Assembly (NCBI GenBank): GCA_020055645.1
Contig: CM034546.1
Coordinates: 27,528,001-27,592,000, forward strand
DNA length: 64,000 nucleotides
Direction: 5' to 3'
Source of the DNA: Tomocerus qinae
Taxonomy: Eukaryota; Arthropoda; Collembola; Entomobryomorpha; Tomoceridae
The notes under the pieces are model-generated. The model ran no database searches and was not told where the DNA came from. It saw only the letters and a program-made list of their open reading frames with translations. Numbering within the stretch: the first letter of the stretch is position 1; each line of letters opens with the position of its first letter. Of this stretch, positions 21,982 to 38,779 are shown piece after piece. The position numbers and the translations under genes are program-made.

Positions 21982-24582
21982 CTATTGAATCCTCTGATAC
22001 CAGTACGAATCGGTTTGCACCCTCTGGCTGTTTTGCGTACCCACAAATCTATCTGATTTGCATTTCTCCAGTAATTCTTCCGTGAAAGAATTCATTTTTG
22101 CTGCTTCTGGGAGGATTAGGAATACCACGGTAGTGATAATTATCGCCACCGAAGGAAGGAACAGGTATGCTGGCATTCGAAAAGCATCGTACAGTCGGAA
22201 CGTGCCGTAGAAGGAAACGCAGAAGATACTCATAGCTAGGAAAAGGAATACAGGGGTCATGTAGTATAAAATGATCCACATTAGCCATGTTCAGCAGCTG
22301 AAGTTGGTTGTATGCTTTCCGGAGTGCGAGTTTGTTGTTTCCACACAGCAGGAGAACCTCCGTCCAATAATTGAAAGCATGCATGTAGCAAATTATTCCC
22401 ACGACGTACAGAGTTATTGGAGTCAGGACTAGAGCTCCAAATCCGTATCCGACGAGAAATATTCCGATTTTTATCAGCAGACTGTCAGCCAACGAGGGTA
22501 TCACTGCCAATAGTATGCGCCTTACGCTGGAGTCTGGTTCACTCATTCCTGCTTTGATACCTATAAAACCAATGAAAAATCAGGATCACATCCATTACCC
22601 AAGGTTCCAACATGGCCAAAAGCGCCACGACGTCTACGTTCATTATTTTGACCAGCTTTGGCCTATGGGAGAGTCCTTGAAAACTTCTGAAATACACAAA
22701 ATTTATACATTTACAAAAAAGTAAAAAATATTAGCATAATAAAATTTATCAATCTCCCACATAGTTAGACATTTATCAAAACCAGAAAGATGTTATGATA
22801 ATTGTACGATATTGTAGTAAATAACAATCACACTTCTTTGCTATTGGGAATTCAGTGGGAAAAGGTGAGGTTATTGGTAAAAAAGAAATATACCAATTAG
22901 TAAAATAAGATATAAGTAAAGTGTTGCACAACTAGAAGAAATTTCGGGAGAGTGTATGGGCTTTAAAGCAGCAATACAGTAATAACAAATATATCTGCGG
23001 TTAGAGTAAGGAGCAATATTACTCTAGCTTTAGATATCTATAACTAATAGCATTAGTATAGGGCTAATATTCTGATATAATACATGTTTTAGCGGCAATA
23101 AGTGAATTCAGGCGTTAGGCCTAATGCCTAAAAATGCCCGGCATTAGGCCTAAAGACTAGTCTTTAAGCTTAAAGCCTAGGCATTAAGACTAATGCCTGA
23201 ATTTTGCTCGGCAATAGGCTTAATTCCTGATCTTGTTGCCTGATTTGGATGGAAATGAAAGTAAACAACAAAAACTTAAGTCTAATACACACAGTCGCTG
23301 TGTATTCAAGTAAAATATAAATGTATATGTGCATCTTGGTAGGTAATACTAATATGTACATGTAGAACATGAAAATGATTGAAAAAAAAATCACCACCAA
23401 AGAAATTAAACTCATATTATATTTTTATTTCTGAAAATTTAATTATAAAATCTTGTCAGAAGAATAATGAGAAAAAAAGTTTTTAATGATATCGGGTATA
23501 TATAGTGTGAACAATGTCAACTAAAGAGAACAAGAGTTTCCAAATCAATTGTGATGAAACCTAATGTATAAATGTTTTATGCATTGCCTGGTCGCAATGA
23601 AATAAATGCAATTTTTTCTTAATGCATTCCTTCCACCGTGACCGCTACAAATGTGTGAGTCTTATAATGTCATAATATAAATCTTCCGTAGCAGAAACAT
23701 CTGTATTTACCATGCTCTATAACAAAGTAGTCACTTCACCAGTAGCATGATCTTTGAATTCAACAACTTTAAAATTCTTGAGATAGGTTGAATCTTTCTT
23801 TTCTGAACCCGGCCTCAATAAAAACTATTTAATTTCGTCAATATTCGTCTAACTAAAAGATTTGGATTTTCGCATGTTATACTATCTATTTTTTCCAATC
23901 ATTTTCATGTTCTACATGTACATATTAGTATTACCTACCAAGATGCACATATTATACATTTATATTTTACTTGAATACACAGCGATTGTGTGTATTAGAC
24001 TTGAGTTTTTGTTGTTTACTTTCATTTTCAGATCAGGCAATAAGACCAGGAATTAAGCCTAATGTCGAGCAAAATTCAGGCATTAGTCTTAATGCCTAGG
24101 CTTTAAGCTTAAAGACTAGTCTTTAGGCCTAATGCCGGGCATTTTTAAGCATTACTCTTAATGCCTAGGCATTAGGCCTAAAGCCTGAATTCACTTATTG
24201 CCGCCAACACATGCATTTATTATAATTATTATCTTCAGTGTTGAAAATCCTATCACAAATATATTAGTCGCGAATAGGAAATATAAATTTTAGATAAAAA
24301 TATTAACTGTGGGACACATTGAAACGATTTAATTTTTTTCACAATGATGTATATAACTGAATGCTTACCTTCCAAAATTTTATCTGTTTTATACAATTGC
24401 CTGAAGAGCTCGGTAACCGCAGAAAGATCTCTCATGATGTTAATATAAGAGATTAATGAAACGGTCACTGCGACGATAACATTGAAGGCCATAAAGCTGT
24501 TTCTTGCTGTGTAGGTCGGACCTTTGATTATGATCCTTATGGCATTCACTATAAGGAATCCCAATACTATGCCGATTCCCAT
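21982..24582 (-). pseudogene. Seven-helix chemoreceptor-like gene (gustatory/odorant type), frame-broken
   Basis: Exon 24369-24582 starts with ATG, encodes membrane-helix sequence (FNVIVAVTVSLISYINIM) and an ELFRQLYKTDKIL linker, and ends in phase 1 at GAAG|GTAAGC. The next exon starts at 22560 in matching phase 1 (IKAGMSEPDSSVRR) and carries two helices (IGIFLVGYGFGALVLTPITL and onward) and AYNQLQLLNMAN. The frame then shifts by one near 22265-22300 and continues as MWIILYYMTPVFLFLAMSIF to the stop at 21982. The helix-rich layout and the LQLLN linker are of the insect-type gustatory receptor superfamily; family calls in this group need an alignment. The N terminus is short, so exons may be missing. 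An 88-nt open exon at 22599-22686 is out of phase with both neighbours. The long intron contains a foldback element (23092-24204). Pseudogene or one-base assembly error. Confidence 0.55.
23092..24204. mobile_element. Foldback/MITE element with ~330-bp inverted repeats
   Basis: Starts GCGGCAATAAGTGAATTCAG and ends with its complement. The arms (about 23092-23420 and 23875-24204) match closely, including a block of short palindromic AGGCCTAATGCC-type motifs and a common non-coding stretch. The centre (about 23425-23870) is unpaired. No coding capacity. It is inserted in the intron of the chemoreceptor gene. Confidence 0.8.
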
Positions 24583-24934
24583 AATAATGTATCTGGCTCA
24601 AAAATTCAATTTAAAACGACTCTCTTTCGCTTTTGGACATTTTTGTCGTGGATCCCAGTCAAATGGAAGGGTCCGAGGAGTCTTTGAATCTTTAAATTTA
24701 ATTCTTACTTCTATGTCGACTGCAGGGTTCTGGGTCCGGTCTTTTACTGGTTGGAGGATTATTGGCAAGAAACCCACCCGCTTTACTTAAAAAACCTTGG
24801 GTTTATTGGGTTTTTTACAAAACACAATAATATGCACTAAAGCTCCATTTATATAAAAAAACCATACTAATTTTCTCACATTCCTATTCAAAAATGTAAA
24901 CAAATATATAGCCAGATAGAATTGTATCAAGATT

Positions 24935-25065
24935 TCATGTCTGCCTTTTTATCAATGGACCAATAAATGGTCAAGTCTGCCTTAATGGCAATGGACCAAC
25001 AAATGGTCAAGTCTGCCTATTATGACAATGGACCAACAAATGGTCAAGTCTGCCTTATTTGGCAA
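24935..25065. repeat. ~36-bp minisatellite
   Basis: About 3.5 copies of GGCAATGGACCAACAAATGG plus TCAAGTCTGCCTTATT, lying upstream of the chemoreceptor gene on its own strand. Confidence 0.8.
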
Positions 25066-26874
25066 AGAACCGTTAAAACGGTCATATAAAAGTTTTATAA
25101 TAGTAATAATGTGAAGAATTTTGAGTTAGCTTTCAAAAAAGCTGTTATTGAAATAAAATATTATAGTATAAATAGAACTCCCAAAAGTCAATTATTCCAT
25201 TAAATTTTTTTGCGACAATAACACTACAAAACTTTAAGATACGAGTGAAAATGAATAAGTACAATGCAGAGTATACTTGTTGGAAGGAAAATGTTTTTAC
25301 TACCATGTCGTCGCACAACAGTGTATTTAAATTTAATATTTTTATAATAATTTGTCATTACAACGCGGAACCGTGTCAAAACAAATTCCATCTGGTTGGA
25401 ATTTAACATATTTATCAAATAAACCAAACTGTGTCCTCAATACATACTTTTGAAATTTAATAACTGTAAGCATACGCCTAGCAAAAACACTCATAACAAC
25501 TCAGACCATTCTGTTTTGAAACGTAATGGCTTGCCCTATAAAGACAATTTCTTATGTACATCCATACAGACAAACATACTGAATAGACGTTTTTAGTAAT
25601 GTACCCCTAAACAGTTTACCCGCCGTCCCCCATACGCAACGTGCTTTTGTCGGGTGCCTTCCGGAGTTTCCGTACGAAGACAGTTTGCTAATAGTGGACT
25701 TCGGGTAAACTGCTTTACATTAAAACATTAAATATTCAATGAGTGGGCGCCAGTTTATGTTTATACTTATCTCTATATATAATCGCAGACTTCAATAAAT
25801 TTACCTGTCTATATATATATATATGTACGTGTGGTAGGGAGAATCTAGGGAACGTGCTCATATTACGTAACGCAAAATTCCCTCACCCATGCATAACGCA
25901 ACGCTGACTGCAACACTTTTGGGTATCTCCTCCTCCCATCAACTGCACACGTAACATATGCACGTTCCTGTAAAAGCAAAATACGCATGCGCATGCATGC
26001 CTACTTCCTCTTAACCACTGAAATGAGTCGTTTCAAAATATTATAGCATCAAAACATAATAGAAATTTACATAAGATGATTATTGGTGATTGAATGGAGA
26101 TGATTAGCGAAAGGGGACATTTCGAAACGTTAGGCATATTAGTTAGCATTTCAAAACTACTAGCAAAACTCCAAACTGGTTCTGCTATATATATGGACAA
26201 ATTTATTTGCCATTTTTTAATAGAGCTGGTATTACTTTTTACTGCCCCTTTATTACTTCGTGCCAGTTTGCACACCTTTTTCGCAAAATTAAATAACTGA
26301 GGACTCTGTTTTCCATAAAAATATTTATTTGTATGGTGTACTCATTGGATTTGTACATTTTTCTAAAATCTAGGGAATCTTATTTTTCTGATTTTAAATG
26401 GGAACTTTTTTGAGTGTTTATTAAAAATGGAGTCTTTCATTGTTCCCTGTATTTGATGCTACGATCTACTAACACTACAGTTGTTATATATCGGTTTAGG
26501 AACTTCCTTTTGATCAGGATGTTGGCGCCGCAGCTAATTTTTCCAATCGCTATAGAAAATTAAAGTATATTTAAAATATTGTATTTACATTGTAAAAATA
26601 ATAACCTAAGGCAAATACCGATGATTTTTTTCAGAATTGTTTTTATTACTGTGACGGGTGGCCTGCTAAATTTCTCTTGAGTGCTAGGTTCGCTCCAATT
26701 AGCTGGGTTCACTAGTAGTCATGATGACGAATTTAAAAATAGCGAGAAATTGCATGATTGCACTTAGTGGACGGATTCTTAGCAAAATTACACTTTTGAA
26801 TCTATTTTTAATACATACATAGTTTGTTTTAAGATTAATTGGGACTAGATGTAGGTTAAATTGTAAGATTTTCA
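25066..26874. other. Intergenic
   Basis: No gene supported. Near 25609-25713 a short inverted pair (CAGTTTACCCG / CGGGTAAACTG) flanks a GC-richer stretch. Overlapping open frames on both strands at 26033-26300 have no signature and are probably chance. Confidence 0.45.
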
Positions 26875-28846
26875 TCAATAACGACTAACTCGAGTGCTTC
26901 GGATTTGCAAAGATAGAATTACGTCGTGACAGTATGTATTAAACATCTCTCCGAAATATTTCAATTTGTTCATCACTGTTAGAATGTCAAGTGAAGGTGA
27001 GCAACGGTTAAAAGAATTTCGCTGAGGATACGAAAGAATAATTGTGACATAAACTAGTTCCACGTAAAATAAGAGAAGACATGCCAGAAGTAAATATCCG
27101 CATAAAACAAAAATTGTATGAAATTTCATTCTTAAATTGATACCAACAGGCCGACTTTCGTCATACTTCTTTTTTGAATTGAGCTGTTTAGAAGGCAGAA
27201 GTGCATGATAGTTGTATTGCTCTTCCCAAATACTTAACAGTCCTCTCTCCTGCATTCGTTGGAAATACGCTTGAAAATTGTGACGGTAACAGCCATTAAA
27301 TCTGTAAGAACGAGGAACTGTGTAGGCAACGTTTTTGGTTGTCATGCATTGCCCACTAGTTTTTAATATTTGTGGCACACGCGGCAATTGATATTTTCCA
27401 TTGTCCTGATCTGTTAGATAAAATAGCTTCATTGAATAGTTATTTAACAGTTTATAAATCATTATGGTAGGAATTTTCGAAAATGGCTTTTCTACTTCCA
27501 TATCATAGACATATACATTTGAATTCATCTTTTCCAACATTTTATACTTAATGAATAAGTCAGTTCTGTCTTCATCTATGCCTATTCTTTCGTCTTTGAT
27601 GTACAATAATTTGTAGTCATTTTCAACGAGTTTCTTAAAGTCCTCAAAAATTATCTTATCTGGAGCTGCAATGATTTCGCTAGTTATCCAGGTTTGATAT
27701 CCAGTAGTGATTGCAAATCCCGTGGTTATTACTATCAAGAAAAGGACATTTTTCTTGTTATAAACAATTCCTTGATCTAAAAGAACAGCTGCCAAGGAGA
27801 TCAAAATCCATTTAAACTTCTGAGCTAATGAGTAATTCGCGGCTCTAAAAACTAAAACTAAAAATGAAAGTGGAAACAGCGACATGAGGAGCCAGCAATG
27901 ATTATCAAATGTATTCTGAATTAACACTGATAATGGGACGTCTTGGAAATTCGGAGATGGTTCACAATAGATGGGAATTTGGTTTTCAAAGATTTGAATG
28001 AATTTCTGTTTCCACCCAATTGTATTTAAAATCGTCCTGAGGAGTTAGTTCCAACATATAAATTTCACCACATCTCCCTAGAGGAAGTTTTTTTACTATT
28101 TTTCTGCATAGATTATCGAGAAATTGAATATATTGGACATTCTTTTAACGGCTCTGTATCTTCCCCGACAAATAGGGTTTCCTTTTTTTGATTGCAGTAT
28201 AGACAGAGTGTTTACACGTTTTAGCTTGGAAGTCATGAGCGAAAGTCCGTTCAACCCCTCCAATTGTGTGTCCATGTAGATTTCCATTTAAAAAGTACCA
28301 AACCTTTTCCCAATCTTCGTCTCCTATTTTTGTATCAGCTTCAAAATTTGTTTGTTTGTACAGATGTCCAGTATGGACTGAGTCGTGAGTTGCGTTATCA
28401 ACAACTAATATAAAAAAAGGACTCCATAATTCAATCTTCATATTACTTCGCCATTCTTCTGTGATGATTTTATTTTTTTTCCTGTCGTAAACCATCAAGA
28501 ATTTAGAAGAATGACGATTAATTTCTTGGCCAAATAAATAAGCTAAGAAAACAACGCTTGCGTCTGGCTCCATCAGGATGTTGACACTGCAAAAATTGTT
28601 GGACAAATCCCGTGGGTTGTCCTCATTCCGATTGAAAATACTTCTGTTGTAGTCGGAAGAAGCCACTGTCCATGGCTGGCCATTTTGATTGGACGCCAGA
28701 AACTGAGTAGTGCAGACCGAATCAGGAAATTGGATCAAATTGAAATCATAACTTTTGTAAAATGACAAATTTCGAATGCTGTTGGTGGTCTTAAAGGCAA
28801 ACATAGCCAAAATCAAAAACAAATTGCAAACTCGTTTGAAAGTCAT
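26875..28846 (-). pseudogene. Divergent ionotropic-receptor-like channel, frame-broken
   Basis: ATG at 28846 opens a signal peptide (CNLFLILAMFAF) and an extracellular N-terminal region, then an S1-like start (NGNLHGHTIGGVERTF). Downstream, from 27927, one frame gives TM1 (LLMSLFPLSFLVLVF), a pore-like segment (FKWILISLAAVLLDQG), TM2 (FLIVITTGFAITT), the S2 lobe and TM3 (FVLCGYLLLACLLLFYVELV), ending at 26875. This order is that of arthropod ionotropic receptors, ligand-gated channels of sensory neurons. Between about 28190 and 27950 the S1 coding stretch hops between frames: good S1 sequence (MSNIFNFSIIYAE) is in a second frame and further open sequence returns to the first. The breaks lie near A-runs. 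The spacing leaves no room for introns, so this is either a pseudogene or an area of base-level error. Antisense and shifted frames here are not separate genes. Confidence 0.65.
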
Positions 28847-30342
28847 TTTTCTCGATTATAATATTATAACCAGCTTTGACTTAAGTGTATAATTAAATGA
28901 CACAGAAAACAACTAGCCTGACCAGAAATAGTCAACATACTAATCGACTTCCTTGTTCCTTGAGTTGTAGTTGCCAACAGAGCAAAATTCAAAACATTCC
29001 GAAAAGTATAGACACCATAAAGCGTAAAAGGGTTGCTTCTCTTTTATGGGTTTTCAATTTTACGCCGGTATGTCAAGATGGTAGTCATTATTTTCGTTAA
29101 TTTATAATATTTATTCAATTTTGATTTTAATTGGAAATAATTAAATTCTTTAGTGATGTACCTGTAGGAATTTATTTTTAGAAGTTATATGTTACGGCAT
29201 AACCCCCACAAACTATTATGACTTCTCTCAATTTCGACTTTTACGGTAAATGTCTGTTTATAGTCCATATTCTATAGCAGGAAGCGTTAGAACTTCCTGT
29301 ACTTCGTCGTCTATCTTGGAGGTTATATTCTCTGTCAACACCGATATTTCTTGGTAGTAGTAAGTGAGAGAATCGTGAGTGTGAGTGGAGTGTCATTTCA
29401 ACGAAAGAATTTCACCTGTTCAATAAAGGACTCAAGTTCAACGAGCACAAACGATATTTAATCGCATATCCGTATTAGAAAATTTTAATTATACAAAATT
29501 TTTCTGTTGTCCATCTGAATATGAATTTAAAAGAGGTTCTTAGTAGGTTAATTAAATTTCAAACGGATTTGGGGTTTAATACAAATGATTTTAAGCAATT
29601 CTGTGATCGGTGTACAAAATACCATTTTTTTAGTTTTTACAGGGGTTTTTAATGGTATTTAACGTTAAATACCACTAACTAAAAAGTAGTGGTAAGTGGT
29701 ATAAATGTCTATGATATATAGATGCGCTACTGCACTAAAAACAGATAATGTAGAGACATTATTCACATCTACCTCAATGCAGTATCTGTCATAAAAATAC
29801 TAAAAGTCAGTCGTAAATTCAATAGTCCTTGAGTCCCCACCGAGAAAAAGTGCTCCTAGCATGTAAAATATAGTTTAAGGTAAAACTTTTTTCTGGAAAT
29901 TGTATAGTTTTTGGCATTAGTACACTGCTCTTACTTTTGCCTTGTTTTTTAAAATTTTTGCAATTCTTTCCGTTTGTATTTTTGTATTTCTGCTATAGTT
30001 GAATTTCCTTCGTTCAATTGACGCCGAGCAAAAGAAATGTAAAGAAAGTGTCAGACATTATGCTTTGGCCTTAGTATATCATGCATATTTGATTCATCAT
30101 TGATCGACAATGTTATCCGTGTGTCAATATTTAAATTGTTATTACGAGATGGTGGAGCTTTGTCACACCCTTTAATCGACATTATGGTTTGCTAATTCTG
30201 TCGGTTCAAAAATATTTTAGTATGCTTGTATGGAATATGTACTCATATAAATATATGGTAAATAAAATTACAACGACTTTGTTGTCTGACTGTGGGAACG
30301 CTTTAGGAATACGGTTTACAATGATAAGTTAAGAATAAACAA
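28847..30342. other. Intergenic up to the assembly gap
   Basis: No gene supported. It holds a possible LTR remnant (29190-29496), a short AT-rich palindromic stretch near 29650-29700, and from about 30240 a dispersed repeat shared with 16240-16290 that runs into the N gap. Confidence 0.45.
29190..29496 (+). mobile_element. Possible solo LTR or LTR remnant
   Basis: Starts TGTTACGGCATAACCCCCAC, carries CAATAAAGGACTC (a polyadenylation-like signal) near 29418, and ends near AATTATACA. It is followed by a 43-codon ATG frame at about 29521. This resembles the LTR and leader of a gypsy or BEL element, but no second LTR, primer site or protein match is visible. Confidence 0.3.
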
Positions 30343-30442
30343 NNNNNNNNNNNNNNNNNNNNNNNNNNNNNNNNNNNNNNNNNNNNNNNNNNNNNNNNNN
30401 NNNNNNNNNNNNNNNNNNNNNNNNNNNNNNNNNNNNNNNNNN
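30343..30442. other. Assembly gap, 100 N
   Basis: Exactly 100 N, the usual placeholder for a gap of unknown length. The repeat on its left side suggests that the join was broken by a dispersed repeat. The first exon of the downstream GTPase gene may be in the gap. Confidence 0.98.
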
Positions 30443-30657
30443 TGTATCCACCAATAAATAGTTCACATATTTGCCGTTTCTGTTATGTATTTAAAAAATA
30501 TTAAATCAGAAAATTAAAAATGTTAAAATGCTATTCAGATTTGATAGTGTACGTATTTGGTACGGTACTAGTATTATCTCTGTGTTGTAATCCAAATCAT
30601 TGGATAATAATTATAACGACAGGTAGCTAATTCTTGGTAATCATTTTCTTCACTCAG

Positions 30658-33470
30658 GGCATCTAGAAGTTCGGTTAAAAGACCTTAGGCAGTTGATAAG
30701 ACTTGAGAGGGTAAATGACTCTGAGCACAAGTTAATATTAGACGAGTCAGTATTGAACAGTACTTTGAATCAAGTGGGAAACACCAGAGTCGCTTTGATA
30801 TCCGCAACAGGGTCTCCAAGAAGCGGCAAATCTTACTTTTTAAATCATGTTCTTCGTTTTCACTCTTGGGAACAAGATGAAGATGAAGATTGGATGGGAT
30901 GGGGAGATCCACAAACAGGATTAAAAGGTTTTGAATGTATGTGTGGAAAAGACGCTGTTACTGCTGGCGTTTGGATTTGGCCTGAGCCATTGATGGTAAA
31001 AACAAGTAGCGGGAAGCTGTTGCCCTTCTACTTATAGATACTCAAGGGACACTGAATGAATTTACGACAGAGGAGGAAAGTATAGCAATAACATCACTCT
31101 GCTTTCTCATTTCATCGATAACCATTTACAACGTGAAGAATGACATTGAACATGAAAATCTTCAATTAATCAAAAAGTCCCTGCAGCTATGCTCAAAAAT
31201 TTCGAGAGAAGATTGTACTTTTCAAGATTTGCTGTTCACTGTTCGAGATTGGCGAAAGGACAACGGATTTGGTCATGGAATGGAATTTGGGGCAGTATAT
31301 TTGAAAGAGAAATTACAATTAAAGCCTGCTGGACTTACTGAAGACGCCCGGTTTTGTAGGGAACTCATCACGAAAAATTTTAAAGATCTCAGATGCATAC
31401 TATTCCCTGACCCTGGAGAAAAGGTAAAGGCTATTTCACACAATGGGTCTTTAGCAGAAGTTGATGCATTATTTACACAAACGCTTGAAGAAATTCCCAG
31501 CTGGTTTGGCGCAGATAATTTACGCAAAAAATATACCGTGCAAGATAGCATGGAATTCAAGAAGTTGTTCAAAACCTACATCCAGTTGCTTAATGACCAT
31601 AAAGAAAAACCAATGCCACAGCCATCTATAAATAACTCTACTCATTTACAAGCATTTGAAATGTACAAAACATATCTTTGAGGAACATCCTTTCTAAATT
31701 CTTTAGCGCTGATGAACAAAAGTTGTGCATGAAACAGCTTTAACTAAATGCAAAAAAATTTTGGAAGAAGAAAACAGTCAAATTCCTTACAGGGCAATGA
31801 TGGAGTTGCACTCAAAGTTTGATACAGTTGTCCAGGACTACTATTTGGGAATCGTCATGGAAAGCGAAAGAAGGGGAAAGGAACTACAAAAAATTGTCGA
31901 AAATGCAAACAAATGCAGTAAATAGAAACATATATTGATGACATCAAAATGGTCTTTTCGAGAGACACCGTTTCAAAAAAGCAAATCGAGCTTAAACACA
32001 AATTAATGAAGGAAGAAGGCTTGGCAAGTTTTCAGGGATTAATTCCCAAGAAGTATCGACATATCGACCTAGGGTATCATATTACAGCTTTAGAAAGGGA
32101 GATAGATGAAAATTTCTCCGAATTGAAAACAAATTGGGAGACCAGAAAAAGAGAGCGTATCGATGTACAATGGGAACTGGGCCGGCCAACTGCTAACGAA
32201 GAATATAGGAAACGAATGAAAGAAATTCTTGGCGGTCAATCCTATCTAGAACAAAACAGCCTCCAGGAATTTCACGACAGGATTCAGAAGCTTGTGCTGG
32301 ATAAATACCGCAGGCTTTTTGAATACGGCGATTCTACAGAAGAATTTCAAGCCCAGCTTAGAAATGACTTGAGGAAAATCTTCATGGATATTGACAAGAC
32401 AAATAATGAAAACATATTTGAAGCCATTGAAGGGAAAACTTGGAAAAAGCGTTAGCAATGGCAATAAGCAATTACCGTCAAAGAATTGGAGAATATTGAA
32501 CAAGACTTTGAGTTATCAGAAGATGACTTTCGACAAAAAATGGGCCAGGAAAAAGAAAATATAAGATTTCAGTTCTTAGTTGCCATTCAACAAGAACCAG
32601 ATTACATCCAAAATGATTTTTGAAAAACTAAATCCGAGAGCTTGAACAACACAGTAAAATGGCTCTTGAAAAATTTCAATCGGCAACACTAAAGCATGCA
32701 CAAATAATTGAAATGACGAAACAAGAAATTGATGCAGATACTGATCAAGTCTTAAAAAGCACAAAAAATTCAGCGAGTTTTTATTGTTGGAAGAACTGAT
32801 GAAATTGGCAAAAATCTCATTGAGAAATCAATGATCAAGCTGGGTAGCATCAAAAAGGATGCCAATGTTCCGTCAGTTACGTTGGCTGCCGCCCAGAGCA
32901 AAACTATTGAACAGATTAAAACAAAAATCAAAGCTGTAAAAGAAAAAATGGCGGAAAAATGGCGGAATACAAACATGAAGTAGATGACTTTGTTAACCTC
33001 GGTTTCGTTTATTACAAATCGATAATGGATAATTTAGAGGATATAGACTCTTGAAGAGTTACTGGAAGAGAAACACACCAATTCCCTTAAAGATTGCGTG
33101 CAGGAGTTGAAAAACAAATCGTTGATTAAGGACGAAATATGGTTGCAGCCATTCATCAAACAATTGCAGGAAAAAATTGAGACTTACTATTATTCCGACG
33201 TGAAAAAGGCATTCATGTTGGAACTCAATGAAGTCAATATGCAACTAAATTTAGCAAAACAGCCACCAAGATGTATCGTGAAGAAATGGAAGACTATTTT
33301 AAGAAAAAGCCATTTACTAAACCAATTGATCTCCATGCGTACCATTCAAAGCTGAAGTGCAAAAATAAGTAAAACAACTTATTGCTAAATTGAAATTAAG
33401 AAAAGAGTTGGGCGTGAAACTTGATTCAATTTCTTGCGAAGGATTTTGAGACGTACCAAAATAAAAACAC
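30658..33470 (+). pseudogene. Atlastin/GBP-type large GTPase domain plus helical region (N-terminal part of a GTPase-Hsp70 locus)
   Basis: After the acceptor CACTCAG the frame opens with a GB1/RHD3-type G domain: P-loop GSPRSGKSYFLN, switch-like TAGVWIWPEPL, G3 LLLIDTQG, and G4 LLFTVRDW. It continues with atlastin-like sequence (GHGMEFGAVYLKEKL, LFPDPGEKV) and the middle-domain start (FKTYIQLL). About 500 codons of charged helical, coiled-coil-like sequence follow, with no membrane hairpin. The frame changes by one base many times (near 31015, 31680, 31925, 32445, 32495, 32620, 32790, 32965, 33050 and 33290), roughly every 100-400 nt, while protein-like sequence continues across each break. 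It is therefore a decayed gene or a badly polished contig end next to the gap. In known relatives these GTPases tether membranes or act in immunity; the role here is unknown. Coding sequence runs directly into the Hsp70 part. Confidence 0.75.
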
Positions 33471-36755
<3,285 letters not shown>

Positions 36756-38779
36756 GTACGCATTTAATCCACAATTATATATATATACCATACCATCCCA
36801 TGTACTGATAAGTGATTCATGTGAATAAATTATTGTAAAATAAGAAATGAAGCAATTTTATTAAATGGTGAACATTTATTTGGCAAGCTATAATCAGTCC
36901 TCGCATTCAAGGACGTATCCAGTAGGGGGTCCCCCTAAATCTGAGAAAAAGAGTACCTTTTTCTTTTAAAAAAGGCAAAAATTGCAATATCGCGCGAATT
37001 TTGTCTTATTTTTTCCAACACTTATGTTTGCACACCCCTGATCAAATTTCTAGATACGTGCATGCTTGCATCGCAGTTAATTTTGTGATAATTTTGTACA
37101 CTGCAGTGCACAATCCCTGAAGAAGTTTTCAATCTATCAAACATCCAAATAAAATTTAGTACATTTTTTATTCTTACTTACGTATCGACTTATTCTTAAA
37201 ATAATGAGTTATCCAAAGCATTATTTAATTTTATGTAGTGGGAAAATATTCAAATGTTCTATTTTTACTAATGCTAATTCAAATGAACATAGAAGAATAG
37301 GGTCATATTTCAATGCATCCAATATATCTATAGGACTGATAGTATCATATTGCACAATTAATAAATAGTACTAATTAATAAATTAGAAAAATATGGCAAA
37401 ATTATAGTTATTGTAAAATACGTCAAGATAATCAAATCATTTGCCAATACCTAGAACAATATACAGTACAAGACCCTTAATTCTATAGCATAGCATGTCA
37501 TTCACTGGGAGCTTTGAGCACCACAGCACCAGCATCTACGTGAAAATGCTCATTATTGCACATTATTATGGGGAATCATGAGAGTACATAAATTATTTAT
37601 ATATAGGTGATATGTCATGTATGAGCGACACGCAAAATGTGCAAACAGAAACGTTGACATCTCATTCCAATGAACTATAAAAGTAAATATGAACGTGTTT
37701 TTACAGCCTAAGTACTTACTTCAAGTTTGCATAAGTACTTAAACAAGTTCAACCGGTAATGCTTTTACAATAAATAATTCGTGGTTTCCGCTGAAATGAT
37801 GAATCACAAATAAATAATTGAGTTCAAACAGAAATACAGTTGGTTTATGCATAACATCCTGTATTTTATTATTTGCATCCATATTTATTTGAATGTCCTC
37901 TCAGGATTAGGAGGTTAACGCTCGTTATCATTCTACGTCTGTATTTAGCTGATGAGTAAATATGTTTCCTTAAGTAACTACCTAATTCCAAATGGATGTG
38001 CCAATATCATATTGATATGCATGCATTGGTCAATAGTAACGGATATTTGAAATTCAATAAATATGATGCTACAATAAGACTAATTAGTAAGACTGACTGA
38101 AGACTGCAAGACTAATTCTTTTTTGGCGAATACACTACACATAATACAATATAACTGAATATATCATTTCAATTAAATTGAACGGTGTAGTATAGAAGGG
38201 AACCATAATGTTTGATATTAATTCACTTTTTAAGTCTTAAAACATTAACTAATGATTTACTCAAAAACATTAAAATCATACAAAAATTAAGTTATGGGCC
38301 TACTTAATATATAAAGATAAAAGTAAATTCCCTGGATTTGTAGCTAATTCAACGGCCAACGGAGGTCAGAATGTTTATTATCTAACAATCCTTGTGATAA
38401 CTGAATAACCTCGCTACTTTATAATGCAATGTACTCTACGCTAAAACCTTTCAATGCTTTTTATCTAGTATCAACCTCTTTTTCATATGTTAACCGATAA
38501 TGTAATTTCTGAATTTTTTTATATTTTATATGACACAATGCTTTATATTTATCTGTATAATGGACATATAATAATAAAAAACATAAAGCATCATAGGTTT
38601 CAGCACAGTGAAGTCTAGGTTGTAGATGGTATACCGTTTTTTACTACTCAAAGCTGCACTGACGTCTCCATAAAATGGAGCGGTAAATCAAGTTACATTA
38701 TTTAAAATTATAAACGTGAAACTTATTGTATGATTTGTTGATATATTAAAATCCATATTTTGACTTAGAAATATTACGT
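36756..38779. other. Intergenic
   Basis: No gene seen. At about 36906-36960 is a dispersed-repeat end (AAGGACGTATCCAGTAGGGG) with relatives at about 48036-48210 and, inverted, at 57255-57325. From about 38060 the sequence is duplicated at 48370 onward. Confidence 0.5.

Noticed and set aside
23170..24056. Two similar frames (FIFMFYMYILVLPTK-type) on opposite strands
   Set aside because: They are the same segment of the inverted arms of the 23092-24204 element.
26033..26300. Overlapping 80- and 68-codon frames on opposite strands
   Set aside because: No start context, splice sites, repeats or domain features; treated as chance in AT-rich DNA.
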